A stretch of DNA of 64,000 nucleotides from Haematococcus lacustris (lineage: Eukaryota > Chlorophyta > Chlorophyceae > Chlamydomonadales > Haematococcaceae), in contig JASKMD010000029.1 of assembly GCA_030144725.1 (NCBI GenBank), forward strand, positions 1,319,001 through 1,383,000, read 5' to 3'. The notes under the pieces are model-generated. The model saw nothing but the letters and a program-made list of their open reading frames with translations. It did no database searches and was not told the DNA's origin. The position numbers and the translations under genes are program-made. Positions 30,430-41,400 of this stretch are shown piece after piece (positions within the stretch are counted from its first letter, which is position 1; each line of letters opens with the position of its first letter).

Positions 30430-31680
30430 TTTTGGAGGCCGTACGGAGCCCAAAGACTGAACGTTGGAACAGTTCTTCAAGAAAGCAAGGGTGGGTAGGA
30501 GGGAGGGTGAGAAACTGAAAGCCGGTGGGGTAGGCATGAAAAGAAAAAGTAGTTGACTGTGCCATGCCTAACCTCGTGCCACCATGTCAGCCACGCGGTG
30601 CGTGCCTTGTGTGCATGACTGCAGGTGGAAGAGGACATTGAGGAGTTGTCCATGAAGCGCCATGGGCGTGCCAAGCAGCTGGTGGTCTTCTTTGGTGCAG
30701 CTACCATTGGCACTGCGGGAGGGTGGGGTGCTGATGCGGTGCTGCGTGCCTGCTGCAAGGTGGTGTGCAGGCCCAGGGGCACAGGCCAGCGGTGGGGCAG
30801 GGTGGTACTAGTGGATGAGCACCGCACCAGCCGGGTCAGCTCAGCGGTGAATGGCCAGCAGCCATGTGAGAGCCGGCTAAGCAAACGCAGGGCCACCAGG
30901 CCTGCAGACTGGAATCCCCCAGCAGGGCAGGTGGAAAAGCGTCTGGTGCGCCCAGCCTGGAGCCAGCAGCGTGACCAGCCAGTGCGGGGCATGATGTGGT
31001 GCCCGGTAGTGGCCCCACGCAAGCCCACATAGGCCCCATGCAGCAGCCAGGCAGCCTCACAGCCAGCAGCCTCAGAGCCAGGGCCCAGCACTCCCCCGCC
31101 AGCCCAGCGCAGCAAGCGCACCAAGGCTGAGTAGGCAGCTGAGCCCACCCAGCCCACCAAGGGCAAAGGCAAGGCTGCCAAGGCCAAGCCAGCCCCACAG
31201 CCAGGCAGGCGGCTAGACAGGGACTGCAATGCAGCGCTGAACATGCAGCGCATTGGGGAGAGCAGGTGGCGATCACTGGAGCTGTGCTGGTGGTCAGATC
31301 AGGAAAAGCTGCCAACCAAGGGCAAGGAGTACCCTGAGCATGGGTACAAGCGGGTGCGAGACAAGCCACCCAAGGCCCAGCAGCAGCAGCAGCAGCAGCA
31401 GCCCGCTGCGGCACAGTAGTGTGTGCCCCCCTATCTTGAGCTGTTATCAGCTTACATTTAGTGCATGCATTGTCATGCCAACTCTACATCATAGCCCTCT
31501 GGGTCAGGCAATACTGTAGGTGGTAGGCGACCATGCCCATGTGTATGCCATGTGTATGCCATGTGCATAGTCCTATGTGCATAGTTCCTGAACTCCACAC
31601 AGACAAAAACACCGTTTTGTAGTGGTCCACGCTCAGTGTTCGACTACAATGAAGGCTCTAGGTTGCGGGCCAAGGTGTTG
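30430..31680 (+). mobile_element. Fanzor-like family A, fullest copy A4
   Basis: A first piece near 30440-30475 reads T-L-E-Q-F-F-K-K, preceded by a stop. After a probable intron ending CTGCAG at about 30625, the next exon reads M-K-R-H-G-R-A-K-Q-L-V-V-F-F-G, then A-T-I-G-T-A-G-G-W-G-A-D-A-V-L-R-A-C-C, then V-D-E-H-R-T-S-R-V-S-S and R-G-M-M-W-C-P, with TAG at 31029-31031. After that stop the Pro-rich linker continues to R-L-D-R-D-C-N-A-A-L-N-M and the Gln-rich end at about 31420. In TnpB/Fanzor proteins a V-x-E-x-x-T-S-x-x-C segment opens a zinc finger and D-R-D-x-N-A-A-x-N is the third RuvC motif; here the first finger cysteines look lost. The tail ends at 31680. The copy is intergenic and disabled by stops. 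Confidence 0.65.
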
Positions 31681-31975
31681 TAGGAATGTATGCAAGTCAG
31701 GCGACCCTAACAAAAAATGACGCCAACAGAAAATGACAGGAAATGATAGGAAACCGATCCCCGGTAATCAAAACGGCGCCGCGTCTCAGCCACGTGGTTT
31801 CTATTTATGTTTAATCGTGATATAAGCAGGCGTCCGGGCACATTGCATCGGCCCCGGTACATGTAACCAGCCCTATCGAGTGTGCCAGAGTAAACTACAC
31901 AAACTACTTAGTGTCTCGGCTCTGTAGTTTGACATTGAAGGGGCGGTGGCTCAGCTCCTACAACGTAAAGAAGAC

Positions 31976-34900
31976 ATGCCACCACTGACGCCGCGTGGCG
32001 CTGCTCCCCTTAGTCGTACGGTCACACCCGTGCACATAGTAGGTAAGCTTGGTTGAAGCTACTCCCGTCTTTCCCACCTCACAACCAGCATCGTCCTGCA
32101 TCATGCCTTGCAGGTGCAGGCAGCCTTGGCCTGTTCTTTGCTCAAGCTTTGCGGCAAGCTGGGGTGCCTGTCACGCTGCACGTGCGCAGCAGCAAGGCCA
32201 TCAGCGTTCTGCAGCATGGCCCACTGCTGTTGGAGCAACGGTTTAAGGGAGCTAGTGAGCTGCTGGCGGTGAAGGATGTCACAGTGGGTGCTGCCCCAGG
32301 CCAGCTTGCTCACCCACTCCTGCCAGCTTGCCACCTCCATGCAGAGCAAGTACCCTAATCCAACATAGAACAGGGTACTGTCTGTGGGTAATATCATTCA
32401 GCTTCAGTGTAGATATAGCTTCATTGGTCGCACCCTTGGTGACTACAACCCCCTGCACGCTCCCTACCAGACCACTGGGCTACTCATCAAACTCACCCAG
32501 AACAGGCATGGCATGTCATGGCATGGCGTGGCATGGCAACACAACCAGGGGATCCAGCAAAATAGCCAGCTTGCCACCTCCATGCAGTGCTGCTGGGCCA
32601 GATGCCTGGCCCCTGCTGCTTGCTGGCACACATCGCAAGATCAGGAGGCATGGGTGGCAGACACTGCATGCCACGCAGCCAGCTTGTGGCCGGCCTGGCG
32701 CCGCAGCAGCCCCTCACCCCCTACAGGTGCTGCCATGCAGGTGGAGCTGGTCAGCAGTCAGCCGCCGCAGCAGCAGCCGCCACAGCAGCCGGCGCCGCAG
32801 CAGCAGGGCTCAGGTGGGCACGCTCAGCTCCAGACCAAGGGAGGGGCGGCTGCAGCCCCCATCCACACCTTGGTGGTGGCCACTAAGGCAACGGATCTGC
32901 AGGTGACCTCACATGTCAGCGCTTGCACTGCAACAATGTGTTGGAGTCATGAGCTGAGTCAGGGGTGCCCATGTCTTTTCTCTTGTGTATGCAGCCTCAT
33001 GACAATGTCTGCCTTCAGCACCCTAGGCCTCTGCCCCTCCCCACTGGTGCCTCCCCTGACCAGAACACAGCAGGGCAGTGCATGGGGCGACCCGACCCGG
33101 CCTGACCCAGCTGTGCAGCAGCTTGGTGATGCTCCTGCGTAGGGCACTCGGCTGGAGCTGCAGAGCTGTGCAGCATGCAGCCCAGCCACTGCTCTGCCAC
33201 CCCACCCCTCCACTGCACCCCCACTGCCAGCATGAAGCAGCTGAGGGTTAGGGTTAGGGTTAGCCTTCACCACCCTAACCCAGCTGAGGGTGAGTCCAGC
33301 CGGCCGTCAGGGACCTGCACTGGGATCTGGCTGCAGGGCGCAGTGCGGGCCCTCAGGCCCAGGCTGTCCCACACCTCCACCCTGGTGCTGCTGCAGAATG
33401 GGATCCTGGCCGCCTACCAGGTGCGTCGGCCCAGGGGCTAGGCGCCGCTACACCCTCACCCACATGGTGTGAGGGGAGCACATTCATGCGTTGTCAGGTG
33501 TGGGGTGGCAGCAGCAGCAGCAGTAGTCACCCTGTACAGCCCCTTGCTGCTGCATGCCTTCATCACCCTGGCCTCTCTGGCGAAGCTCTGGCCTCAGCAC
33601 CCCTCTGGCCTCAGCACCCCTCAGCACCCCTCTGCTGCTGCCTTGCCACACCCTCAGCCCTGTAGCGGTCATGCACTGCAGGAGCTGTGGCAGCAGCAGC
33701 TGAGGCACAGCCCCTGGCCCCTCCCTCGTGTGGTTGTGGCCAGCGTCACGCATGGCTGCTTCCTGGCAGCACCTGGCCATGTGGTGCATGCGGGGCTGGG
33801 CAGCTGCACACTGGCAGAGATAAACGCGCGGCTGCCATGCCTGACCCACACGGGCCATGCAGCGCTCATGTGGGTCATGTGGGTGCTGGACCAGGGCAAG
33901 GGGCAGGAGGGTGGCTGGACAGGTGGGCAGGTGGCAGGGTTAGTGCATCGGTGCACCTCCAGTCCAGCACCACAGCTGTGCGCTGCTCTCCAACCCTTCC
34001 TGGTGGTTTGTGACAGCCAGGGTGTCCTTCACAGCCGCATGGCACCGGGAAGGTGGGTGTATCGCCCGCCGCCTGCCGCTGCCTGCCACCTCCCACTGCC
34101 CGCCCACCGCCCGCCCGCCGCCTGCCCGCCGCCTGGCTGCCGCCTGCCGCTGCCTATTGCCTAATCGCTTACCACCAGGATGTGTGTTGCTGTCCTCCAA
34201 GGGCTGTGCGGTGTTGCCCACCTACTCCTTGGAGTGGCTCATCACCAGTCCATCCAGGAGGTTGTGGTATTGTCTACTGGCTACTTCCAAGCTTCAGAGC
34301 CATGGGCTGCTGCGTTCCAGCTGCCCCTGCCCCTGCCGTGGCTGCTGCTGCTCCTGCTGGTGCTACACCACAGGGACACCCAGGGCGAAAACCAAAGCAT
34401 TCAGCAGCTACTGGCTGCGCCGGGGCTGCAGGCCCAGCTGTGCCCCTCACACGGAGATCTCATGCGCCAGCTGCACCAGAAGCTGGCGGTGAACTGCTGC
34501 ATCAACACGCTGACCGCAATGCTGGGTTGTAGGAACGGGCAGCTGCTAGACCAGGAGCATTCCAGGTGAGGCGTACATGGTTTGAACACATGACCCCAGC
34601 TGTCACGGCCGGCTCCGCATTTGCATGCATAGCACTGTGCGGACATGCAGTGCTACGCCATGCAATAAGAGGGGCCTGGTGTGGGATTGTGATACTGTCG
34701 GTTTGCAGCGGTTTTTGGTATGGCTTCAAACCACTGGCAAGCAAGGGGCTCTGCCTGACATACCACAGCTCACCATAGCTGACTTGTGCAGTGTCCCTCC
34801 CTTTGCCCCTGCCCCTGCCCCTGCCCCTGCCCCTGCCCTTTCCCCTGCCCCTGCCCCTGCCCCTGCCCCTGCCCCTGCCCCTGCCCCTGCCCCTGCCCCT

Positions 34901-36139
34901 GCCCCTGCCCCTGCCCCTGCCCCTGCCCCTGCCCCTGCCCCTGCCCCTGCCCCTGCCCTCAAGCACCTGGTGTGCAGGGTGTTGATGCAGGCGGTGTGTG
35001 GCGAAGCGCACCAGCTGTACAGCCAGCACCTGGGGCAATCAGTTGAAGAGCTGCACCAAGTAGTATGCCAGGTGCTGTCAGACTGCTGTCAGACTGATTT
35101 GGCACACTATGCTACATGCAGTACTGTATGCAATGCCATGCTGTATGTGTGCAAGTGGCACGCTGTACGTGTACAGTTGTATATGTGGCAGCAGCAGCGG
35201 CAGCAGCGGCAGCAGCGGCAGCAGCGGCAGCAGTGGCAGCAGGAGGTACAGCAGCCAGCCGTGCTGCCTTGCCCTGGTTGGCAGGAGCACGTTCACATGC
35301 TGACTATGTGTCTGCAGGTTTGTGAAAGCACGGCTGGCAATCGCTCAAGCATGTTGCAAGACCTGAGCCAAGGCCACACCACTGGTGAGCCTCAGGCGAT
35401 GCCACCTGAACCAGTTGTTTGTGGCAGGGGCAGCTGCAGGTGGGGCGGGGTAAGTGGGTGGGCAGAATTGGAAATACTGACATGCAGGGTCACCATGCAA
35501 CAGCATGGCTAGGGAGTGGGAGAACACAAGTAACTCCGAATCAACATGGAACAGAACAGGGCATGCCACTACAACCGTACAACTCAACCGTAGCTTCCCT
35601 GGTGCCCACTGTTACTCCGCAGTGTGCCTGTGCTCTTACACCAGGTCTGACTCTACACTGAGTCAATATCAGATCTACAATTAGTGATTAAGTATCACTG
35701 TATCAGGCATGACCTGGTGCATGGGTGGTGCATCATGCAGAGGTGGAATACCTGCTGGGATACTGCCTGGCCCAAGCACGCAGCCAGCAGGTGCGCTACC
35801 CAACCTGGCGGCTAGCTCACAGCATTTGGGTCGATGTGGTGGGTCGTGTGTGTGGCTCCAGGGCTGCCAGCTCACATTCGGACCCATCACCTCACCCTGA
35901 CCTGACCCATCACCTCACCCCTGACCTGACCCATCACCTCACCCTGGGTGATGTCTTGCGTTGTGCGTGTTGTCACACCTTTTGACTGTCTTTGGCAGCG
36001 CTCCCTCCTCCCCTCTACTGCTCTATCCTCCACTCCCATGCCCACCTCCTGGTGGTAACCTCAGGTGGCGGTGCCAGCAATGGTGGTGCTGTACAACCTG
36101 ATCAAGGCAAAGGAGTGGGTGGCTGCCAGGGAGGGTTAA
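31976..36139 (+). CDS. 2-dehydropantoate 2-reductase (ketopantoate reductase)
   Basis: This NADPH-dependent enzyme reduces ketopantoate to pantoate for pantothenate and CoA synthesis. Exons: 31976-32042, 32114-32254, 32727-32902, 33337-33420, 33682 to about 33830-33930 (end unresolved), an exon ending at 34565 (start unresolved), 34978-35071, 35328-35394, 35741-35790, 36065-36139. The first join restores the Rossmann motif V-H-I-V-G-A-G-S-L-G. Later come [15 protein letters not shown] (NADP/active-site loop), [15 protein letters not shown], the C-terminal domain [31 protein letters not shown] and V-E-Y-L-L-G-Y, all in family order. A Gln-rich insert in exon 3 is unusual. Intron 2 holds a family B repeat tail; the intron before 34978 carries a CCCCTG array. 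The middle exons need RNA support. Confidence 0.85.
32365..32500 (-). mobile_element. Fanzor-like family B solo tail (B3)
   Basis: Contains the reverse complement of the family B 3' tail (GGTAATATCATTCAGC...CGCACCCTTGGTGACTAC and onward), with no coding part attached. It lies in intron 2 of the ketopantoate reductase gene, antisense to it. Confidence 0.6.
33245..33263 (+). repeat. Short TTAGGG interstitial repeat
   Basis: Just over three units of GGGTTA are followed 10 bp later by an inverted CCCTAACCC, in an intron of ketopantoate reductase. It resembles a telomere-type repeat, but three units can arise by chance. Confidence 0.6.
34805..34958 (+). repeat. (CCCCTG)n hexanucleotide array
   Basis: About 25 units of CCCCTG with one variant. 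Although it is open as an Ala-Pro frame, joining the exon ending at 34565 to 34978 restores the reductase sequence, so the array is intronic. Confidence 0.9.
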
Positions 36140-36217
36140 GCTTGTAATTGGGGTCCTAACCCATGGCTGTTTGGGAGGTGGCGCGCCCTAGATCCCACAC
36201 CGCTATGAGCACTGCCT

Positions 36218-36222
36218 TGTAA
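36218..36222 (+). promoter_or_regulatory. TGTAA polyadenylation-type motif
   Basis: Lies 79 bp after the ketopantoate reductase stop. A second TGTAA at 36143-36147 is only a few bases past the stop and seems too close. Confidence 0.4.
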
Positions 36223-36224
36223 AG

Positions 36225-36865
36225 CATGCAGCAGCAGCAGCAGTGGCAGCAGCCTTGGCAGCACAACCAAATGTAGAGACAAGCTGCCGCAGTAGCAGGG
36301 CAGGGCAGGTCACACTCCCCAGCCAGCCAAGCGCAGCAGGCGCATCAAGGCCGAGCAGGCAGCTGAGCCCACCCAGCCCACCAAGGGCAAGGGCAAGGCT
36401 GCCAAGGCCAAGCCCCCACCACAGCCAGGCAGGTGAGTAGATCGGGACTGCAATGCAGCGCTGAACATGCAGCGCATTGGGGAGAGCAGGTGGCGACCAC
36501 AGGAGCTGTGCTGGTGGCCAGAGCAGGGGAAGCTGCCAGCCAAGGGCAAGGAGTACCCAGGCCTGGGGTACAAGCGGCTGCGAGACAAGCCACCCAAGGC
36601 CCAGCAGCAGCAGCAGCAGCAGCTTGCTGTGGCACAGTAGTGTGTGCCCCCCCATTTGAGTTGATATCAACTTACATTAGTGCATGTTTGTCATGCCAAC
36701 TCTACATCATAGCCCTCTGGGTCAGGCAATAGTGTAGGTGGTAGGCGACCATGACCATGTGTATGCCGTGTGCATGGGAACTCCACACAGACAAAACACC
36801 GTTTTGTAGGGGTCCACACTGAGTGTTCGACTGCAATGAAGGCTCAAGGTTGAGGGTCAAGGTGC
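36225..36865 (+). mobile_element. Fanzor-like family A, copy A5
   Basis: A 5'-truncated copy, starting in the Pro/Ser linker (about 36230) and keeping R-D-C-N-A-A-L-N-M-Q-R-I-G-E-S-R-W-R-P, Y-P-G-L-G-Y-K-R-L-R-D-K-P-P-K-A-Q, the Gln run and TAG at about 36640. A TGA near 36434 breaks the frame just before the motif. The full tail follows. It lies immediately downstream of ketopantoate reductase in the same orientation. Confidence 0.65.
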
Positions 36866-37929
36866 TGTGCGTGGGTGCTAGCTGAGTGCCGCTGGACTGA
36901 TGAGGGTTGGAACAACAGGGCTCGACAGGGGCACTTCTCTGCAACACCACACCAGCAGGGGTGGGCTGCTCAGGTGCCCCATGCGCTCCAGAAATGTGCG
37001 ACTGCAATACAGCTGGTGAGGGCTGATGATGTAGTAACTGTCATACTGGCCTGGTTAGGTGCTGAGTGAAGGAAGACTGTGGTGACGGAAGGGAGGCTGG
37101 CTGCCGAGTGCATGCCTGAATGTTTGTTTACGTTTCATGTTTACGTGCCACACACAGCTGGTAAGGCTGTAAGCCAGGCACCCCGACCTTGGGTTGCCTG
37201 TACTGAAACCAGTCAGTACGGGTTTGAAGTATGCAAGGTTGGCATTCAAAGCAAAGCAGCTCGGCTAGAAAAACCTGACTACATGCTGCAACATGCCATG
37301 CATGTGCGGCAAGTGACGAGGGTTGTCCAGCTTCCGTTCACCCTTTGCTGCTCTGTCTCGCTTGAGCGTTCGCGACATGACAGGAAACGAGTGAGAACGA
37401 GAGTGGCTCTAGCAGGCTGGCTATGGCAGCCGCCCCAACACCAAGCATCTCTGTCCACGTAATGCTTGGCGACCAAGGTATCGCCATACCCTACCAGCTG
37501 CTTCTGCATGACCCAGTACTCCCAGCCCCTTCCCGCTTCAGCAGCAGCAACACGAGTGCTGGCGGGCACTTTGCCATGTGCACCACACTGCAGCAGGACA
37601 CAAACAGCTTGGCCGCATCGTTTCTACAGCCGCAGTGCTGCTCATGCAATCCGTCAGCCCCCGCCTGGTGCCAGACTACACCCAATCTCCATAAGGCTGC
37701 ATGCCTTGTGAAAGAACCCAGGTCAGCATGGGAACCCAGGGACAGTAGCCAAGGACGCAGCTGCACCTTGCTCGCAGCTGAAGAACTGGCTCGGTCAGCA
37801 TGAGACCCTGCTATGGTCCGCACAACCTGATGGTCCTGATAGGCCCAGTGCCACGTGCTGGCCTCAGCTTCTTGCTGCTGCACAGCCCAGGCACTCAGCT
37901 GCCTCAGTTGCCTCGGCAGCTACCTGCAG
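36866..37929. other. Intergenic, repeat remnants
   Basis: Holds one copy (36918-37015) of a roughly 100-bp repeat whose other copy lies at 40955-41048. Open frames near 37490-37880 (minus) have no recognised motif. No gene is called. Confidence 0.5.
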
Positions 37930-38394
37930 CTACCTGCAGCTGCCCGCCAGCTGCCCTCCCTGACCTGCCAGGTCAGGCAGCAGAAAGCCTGGTGCTGTGC
38001 TTGCCTCCTGCTGCTCAGGACCCAGCGCCTGCTGCTGCTCCAGCTGTCCTGCTGCTGAGCTGGATGCCATGTTTGGGCCCTGAGTGGAGCTGGCACTGCT
38101 GTGGGGTGAGGGGCCCAGGGCCGCCTCCTCTGCACGCATCAGCCGCTCCTGCTTTGCCAAGTAGTTCTTGATGCGCGGCGCTTGCCAGCGTGGAGGGGGC
38201 CGTGTCAGCAGCTCCCGAACCACAGTGGGACCCTCACGCTGCACAGCACACCAGCACTGGTTTCACTGGCACTGGTTCTTTGCAAGTATGAATAATGCAG
38301 TGCACCACACAAAATGAGTTGTTCAACACCCAGGAGGAAAAAATGTGACTAGCGGGGTGGCAGCAGGTGGCAGGCGGGCGGGCGGGCGGGCGGG

Positions 38395-38465
<71 letters not shown>

Positions 38466-41400
38466 TGTTAGTGGGTCGGCCCAGCCTCCCAAAGTGTTCA
38501 AGTGTTCAAGCCTCCCAAAGTGTTCTAGGTTGTGGGTGGGCAGGCCAGCCCAGCCCTCTGTGTGCAGAGTCCCGGTCTCACCACACTGCGCAGCATGAGG
38601 GCGGCGGTCAGGTCCCTGGCCTGTTGCTGCGTGAGGTCCGCATGGCGCCCGGTGCGACGCAGGCGCTGCTGCTGCGCCTCATACATCACCAGGGCTGCAG
38701 CCACAGAGATGTTGAACGACTCCACAAACCCTGCCTGCAGCGAGAGTGAGGGAGTGAGAGGGTGAGGGAGCTGTGAGAAGCCAGAAGGCAACTGGTACAA
38801 CTAGGCAATGGAACAGCAAACCCCTGGCATGCAGGAGGTGGACTGGAGGCAGGCACTCCGACAGCTCTTTGTTGCATCCCTGAACGCTTGGGATCACATA
38901 ACGTATCAATTTGTATGATCGTTCTATAGTCATTGTTAGACAAATATGGCATTTGCCTGTGTGCAGCTTGAAGATACACCACCATGTGTGTGATGAGCCT
39001 CGAGCTTGCCATGTTCTGCAGCTGCAGTAGCATGGCGTGTTTGGTTTGGGTAGCTACCTAGTGTTTCTCAAGGAACGTTAGGGATGCACCGTGTCAGGTT
39101 GTGACGGGCTGGGCAGCTAACGATGCGCGTCAGGACGATTGCAATGCTTTGTGACTGCACAAACACCGTTCCCTCCCATGCTTCCAGTCTGACCACTCCT
39201 CTAGGCTCGACATTGTACGCCATTGTCCATTGCGCTCCGCTGCACCGCACTGTAAGCTGTCTCCGCTGAGGTCTCCGCTGCTGGTCTCACTGAGTCCGCT
39301 GCAGGTCTGGAGCTAACCAGAGGTCTAACCAGAGGTCTGGAGCTAACCAGAGGTCTGGAGCTAACCATTGCTGGAGCTAACCAGCAGCTAAGGACGTGTC
39401 ATCTAATGCAACGGCTGTCAAAGGACGGTGCACAGTGTGACAGCGGACAGTATATAAAGGCTGCCTTTGCCTCACTTCGGTCTCTTACTCGGCGCAGGGC
39501 AGGGCCGGCGCCGAGTACTGGTTGGCTTGACCTTAAGCTTTCGTACCGGTGTGGCGGAATGCTATACAATCACCCAAGGTAAGCACCAGCAGCAGCCCCG
39601 CACCAGCAGCAGCCCCGCACCAGCAGCAGCCCCGCACCAGCAGCAACCCCGCACCAACAACAACCTCTGTGCTTGTGCTCGCAGTGCACAAGATGTGAAG
39701 GTGGCCTCGCAATACGGCATCAGTTGCCAAGGGCCTTGCCAAAGCCCTCAGCCTTCTAAAGGTAAACCCCTTGCCCTTGTTAGCCCCGCACTTGTTGTCC
39801 AACACACCGTGCGCATTGTTGCCCCGCACATAGCCCCGCACTAAGCAAGCCCCGTACATAGCACTTGTTGCCCCGCACTTGTCGCCCCGCACTTGTTGTC
39901 CCGCACTCTAAGCAAGCCCCGCAAGTTGCCCCCACAAGTTGCCCTGGTTGCACTTGTTGCCCCGCACACAGCCCCGCACACTAAGCATATGTCGTGGCCC
40001 TATGTGCTTGCAGGCCTCGTCAAAAGCAGCAGCGTGTAATAAATTTGCAGCCACAATGGAGCTTCCTAGTGGAGCGTTCATCCCTACCCGAGCCCTAGAG
40101 CCATGGCACACTCTAGGGCTGTAGCTAGTTCACTAGTGTTTACTAGTGCAACGGGCTGGTAGCCATATAAGCAATTAAGCTGTTAGTTTTGGTGGGGAGC
40201 CCAGTGGTCTGTCCCGGGAAAGTGCCATCTTCGTGGGGTTTGCAGTCATCAAGGGTGCGACCGAGGATGCTTCAATGTGATTGTAGCGGAGTGAGATTAC
40301 CCACAGCCCAACATGTTGTTCCTTGTTGAATGAGTTTTGTTGGCCTGACCCCTCCTCTAGCTGTTGAATGAGTTTTGTTGGCATGCTTCCAGTCTGACCC
40401 CTCGTCTGGCACACCATGGGAATGACGGCCAGATGGTCTGCCGCCGCCACCATCTCCTCTGACACTCCTGACTTCTCGTTGCCCAGCACAAAGGCTGTGG
40501 GCCGGCTCCAGTCCACCTCCTGCAGCCCAGCAGGCAGCAGCACAGCAGCACAGCACCTGCAGCAGGTGGCAGCTCAGGTGCAAGGGGTGAGCTCAGAGCT
40601 CGCCTTGACCCAACAAGCTTGCCCATCACAGTTCAGTGGTCATGCTGCCTGCGAGTGATTCCACTCCTCCTGGTGCAAGCTGTTCAAAAGCTATCTCCAC
40701 TGCTGCGCTCCCTTGTCCTCACCTTCCTGCTGCTGCTGCTGCTTCCACTGCCGCTGCTGCCGCCACTGCTGCTACCGCTGCTGCTGCTACCACTGCTGCT
40801 GCTGCTGCCACTGCTGCCACTGCTGCTGCCGCTGCTGCTGTCACTGCTGCTGCAGCCACAACTGGGCTGACCTGGATGGGGATGGAAGCAGCATTGAGGT
40901 GGGTGACCACGAGCTGGTACCCGGCAGCCTGCGGCCAGCCAGCCACAGCAGCAGGGCTCGACAGGGGCACTTCTCTGCAACACCACACCAGGGGTGGGCT
41001 GCCCCATGCGCTGCCCCATGCACTCCAGAAATGTGCGTCTGCAATACCGATGCAGGGAGAGGGATTGGCGGGGATGCGAGGCCTTTGTACTGGGGGAGGT
41101 CAGGGCTTGCTGTGGGGCAGCCTGCCGGGGCACAGTAGTGTGTGCCCCCTATCTTGAGCTGTCACCAGCGCACATTTAGTGCATGCATGTCATGCCAACC
41201 CTGGGCTGTAGCCCTGTCACAGGGGTCAGGCAATGGTGTAGGTGGTAGGTGCCCATGCCATGTGTGTGGAGGATCTTGCACACAGACAAACACCATCCCT
41301 AGAGAGAGGACCCATTATCCTCTAGGCCGATGAGGGAGGTGATGGAAGTGCCACTGTGTGATGACGGCAGGGAGGCTGGCTGCAGGCAGCCTGCAGGCCC

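Noticed and set aside
34625..35512. Ala-Pro repeat ORF across the CCCCTG array
   Set aside because: Splicing 34565 to 34978 restores the ketopantoate reductase sequence; the array is intronic.
38345..38749. Plus-strand Gly-Arg-rich ORF
   Set aside because: Created by the GGCG/GGCA array and opposite to a clear SpoU exon.
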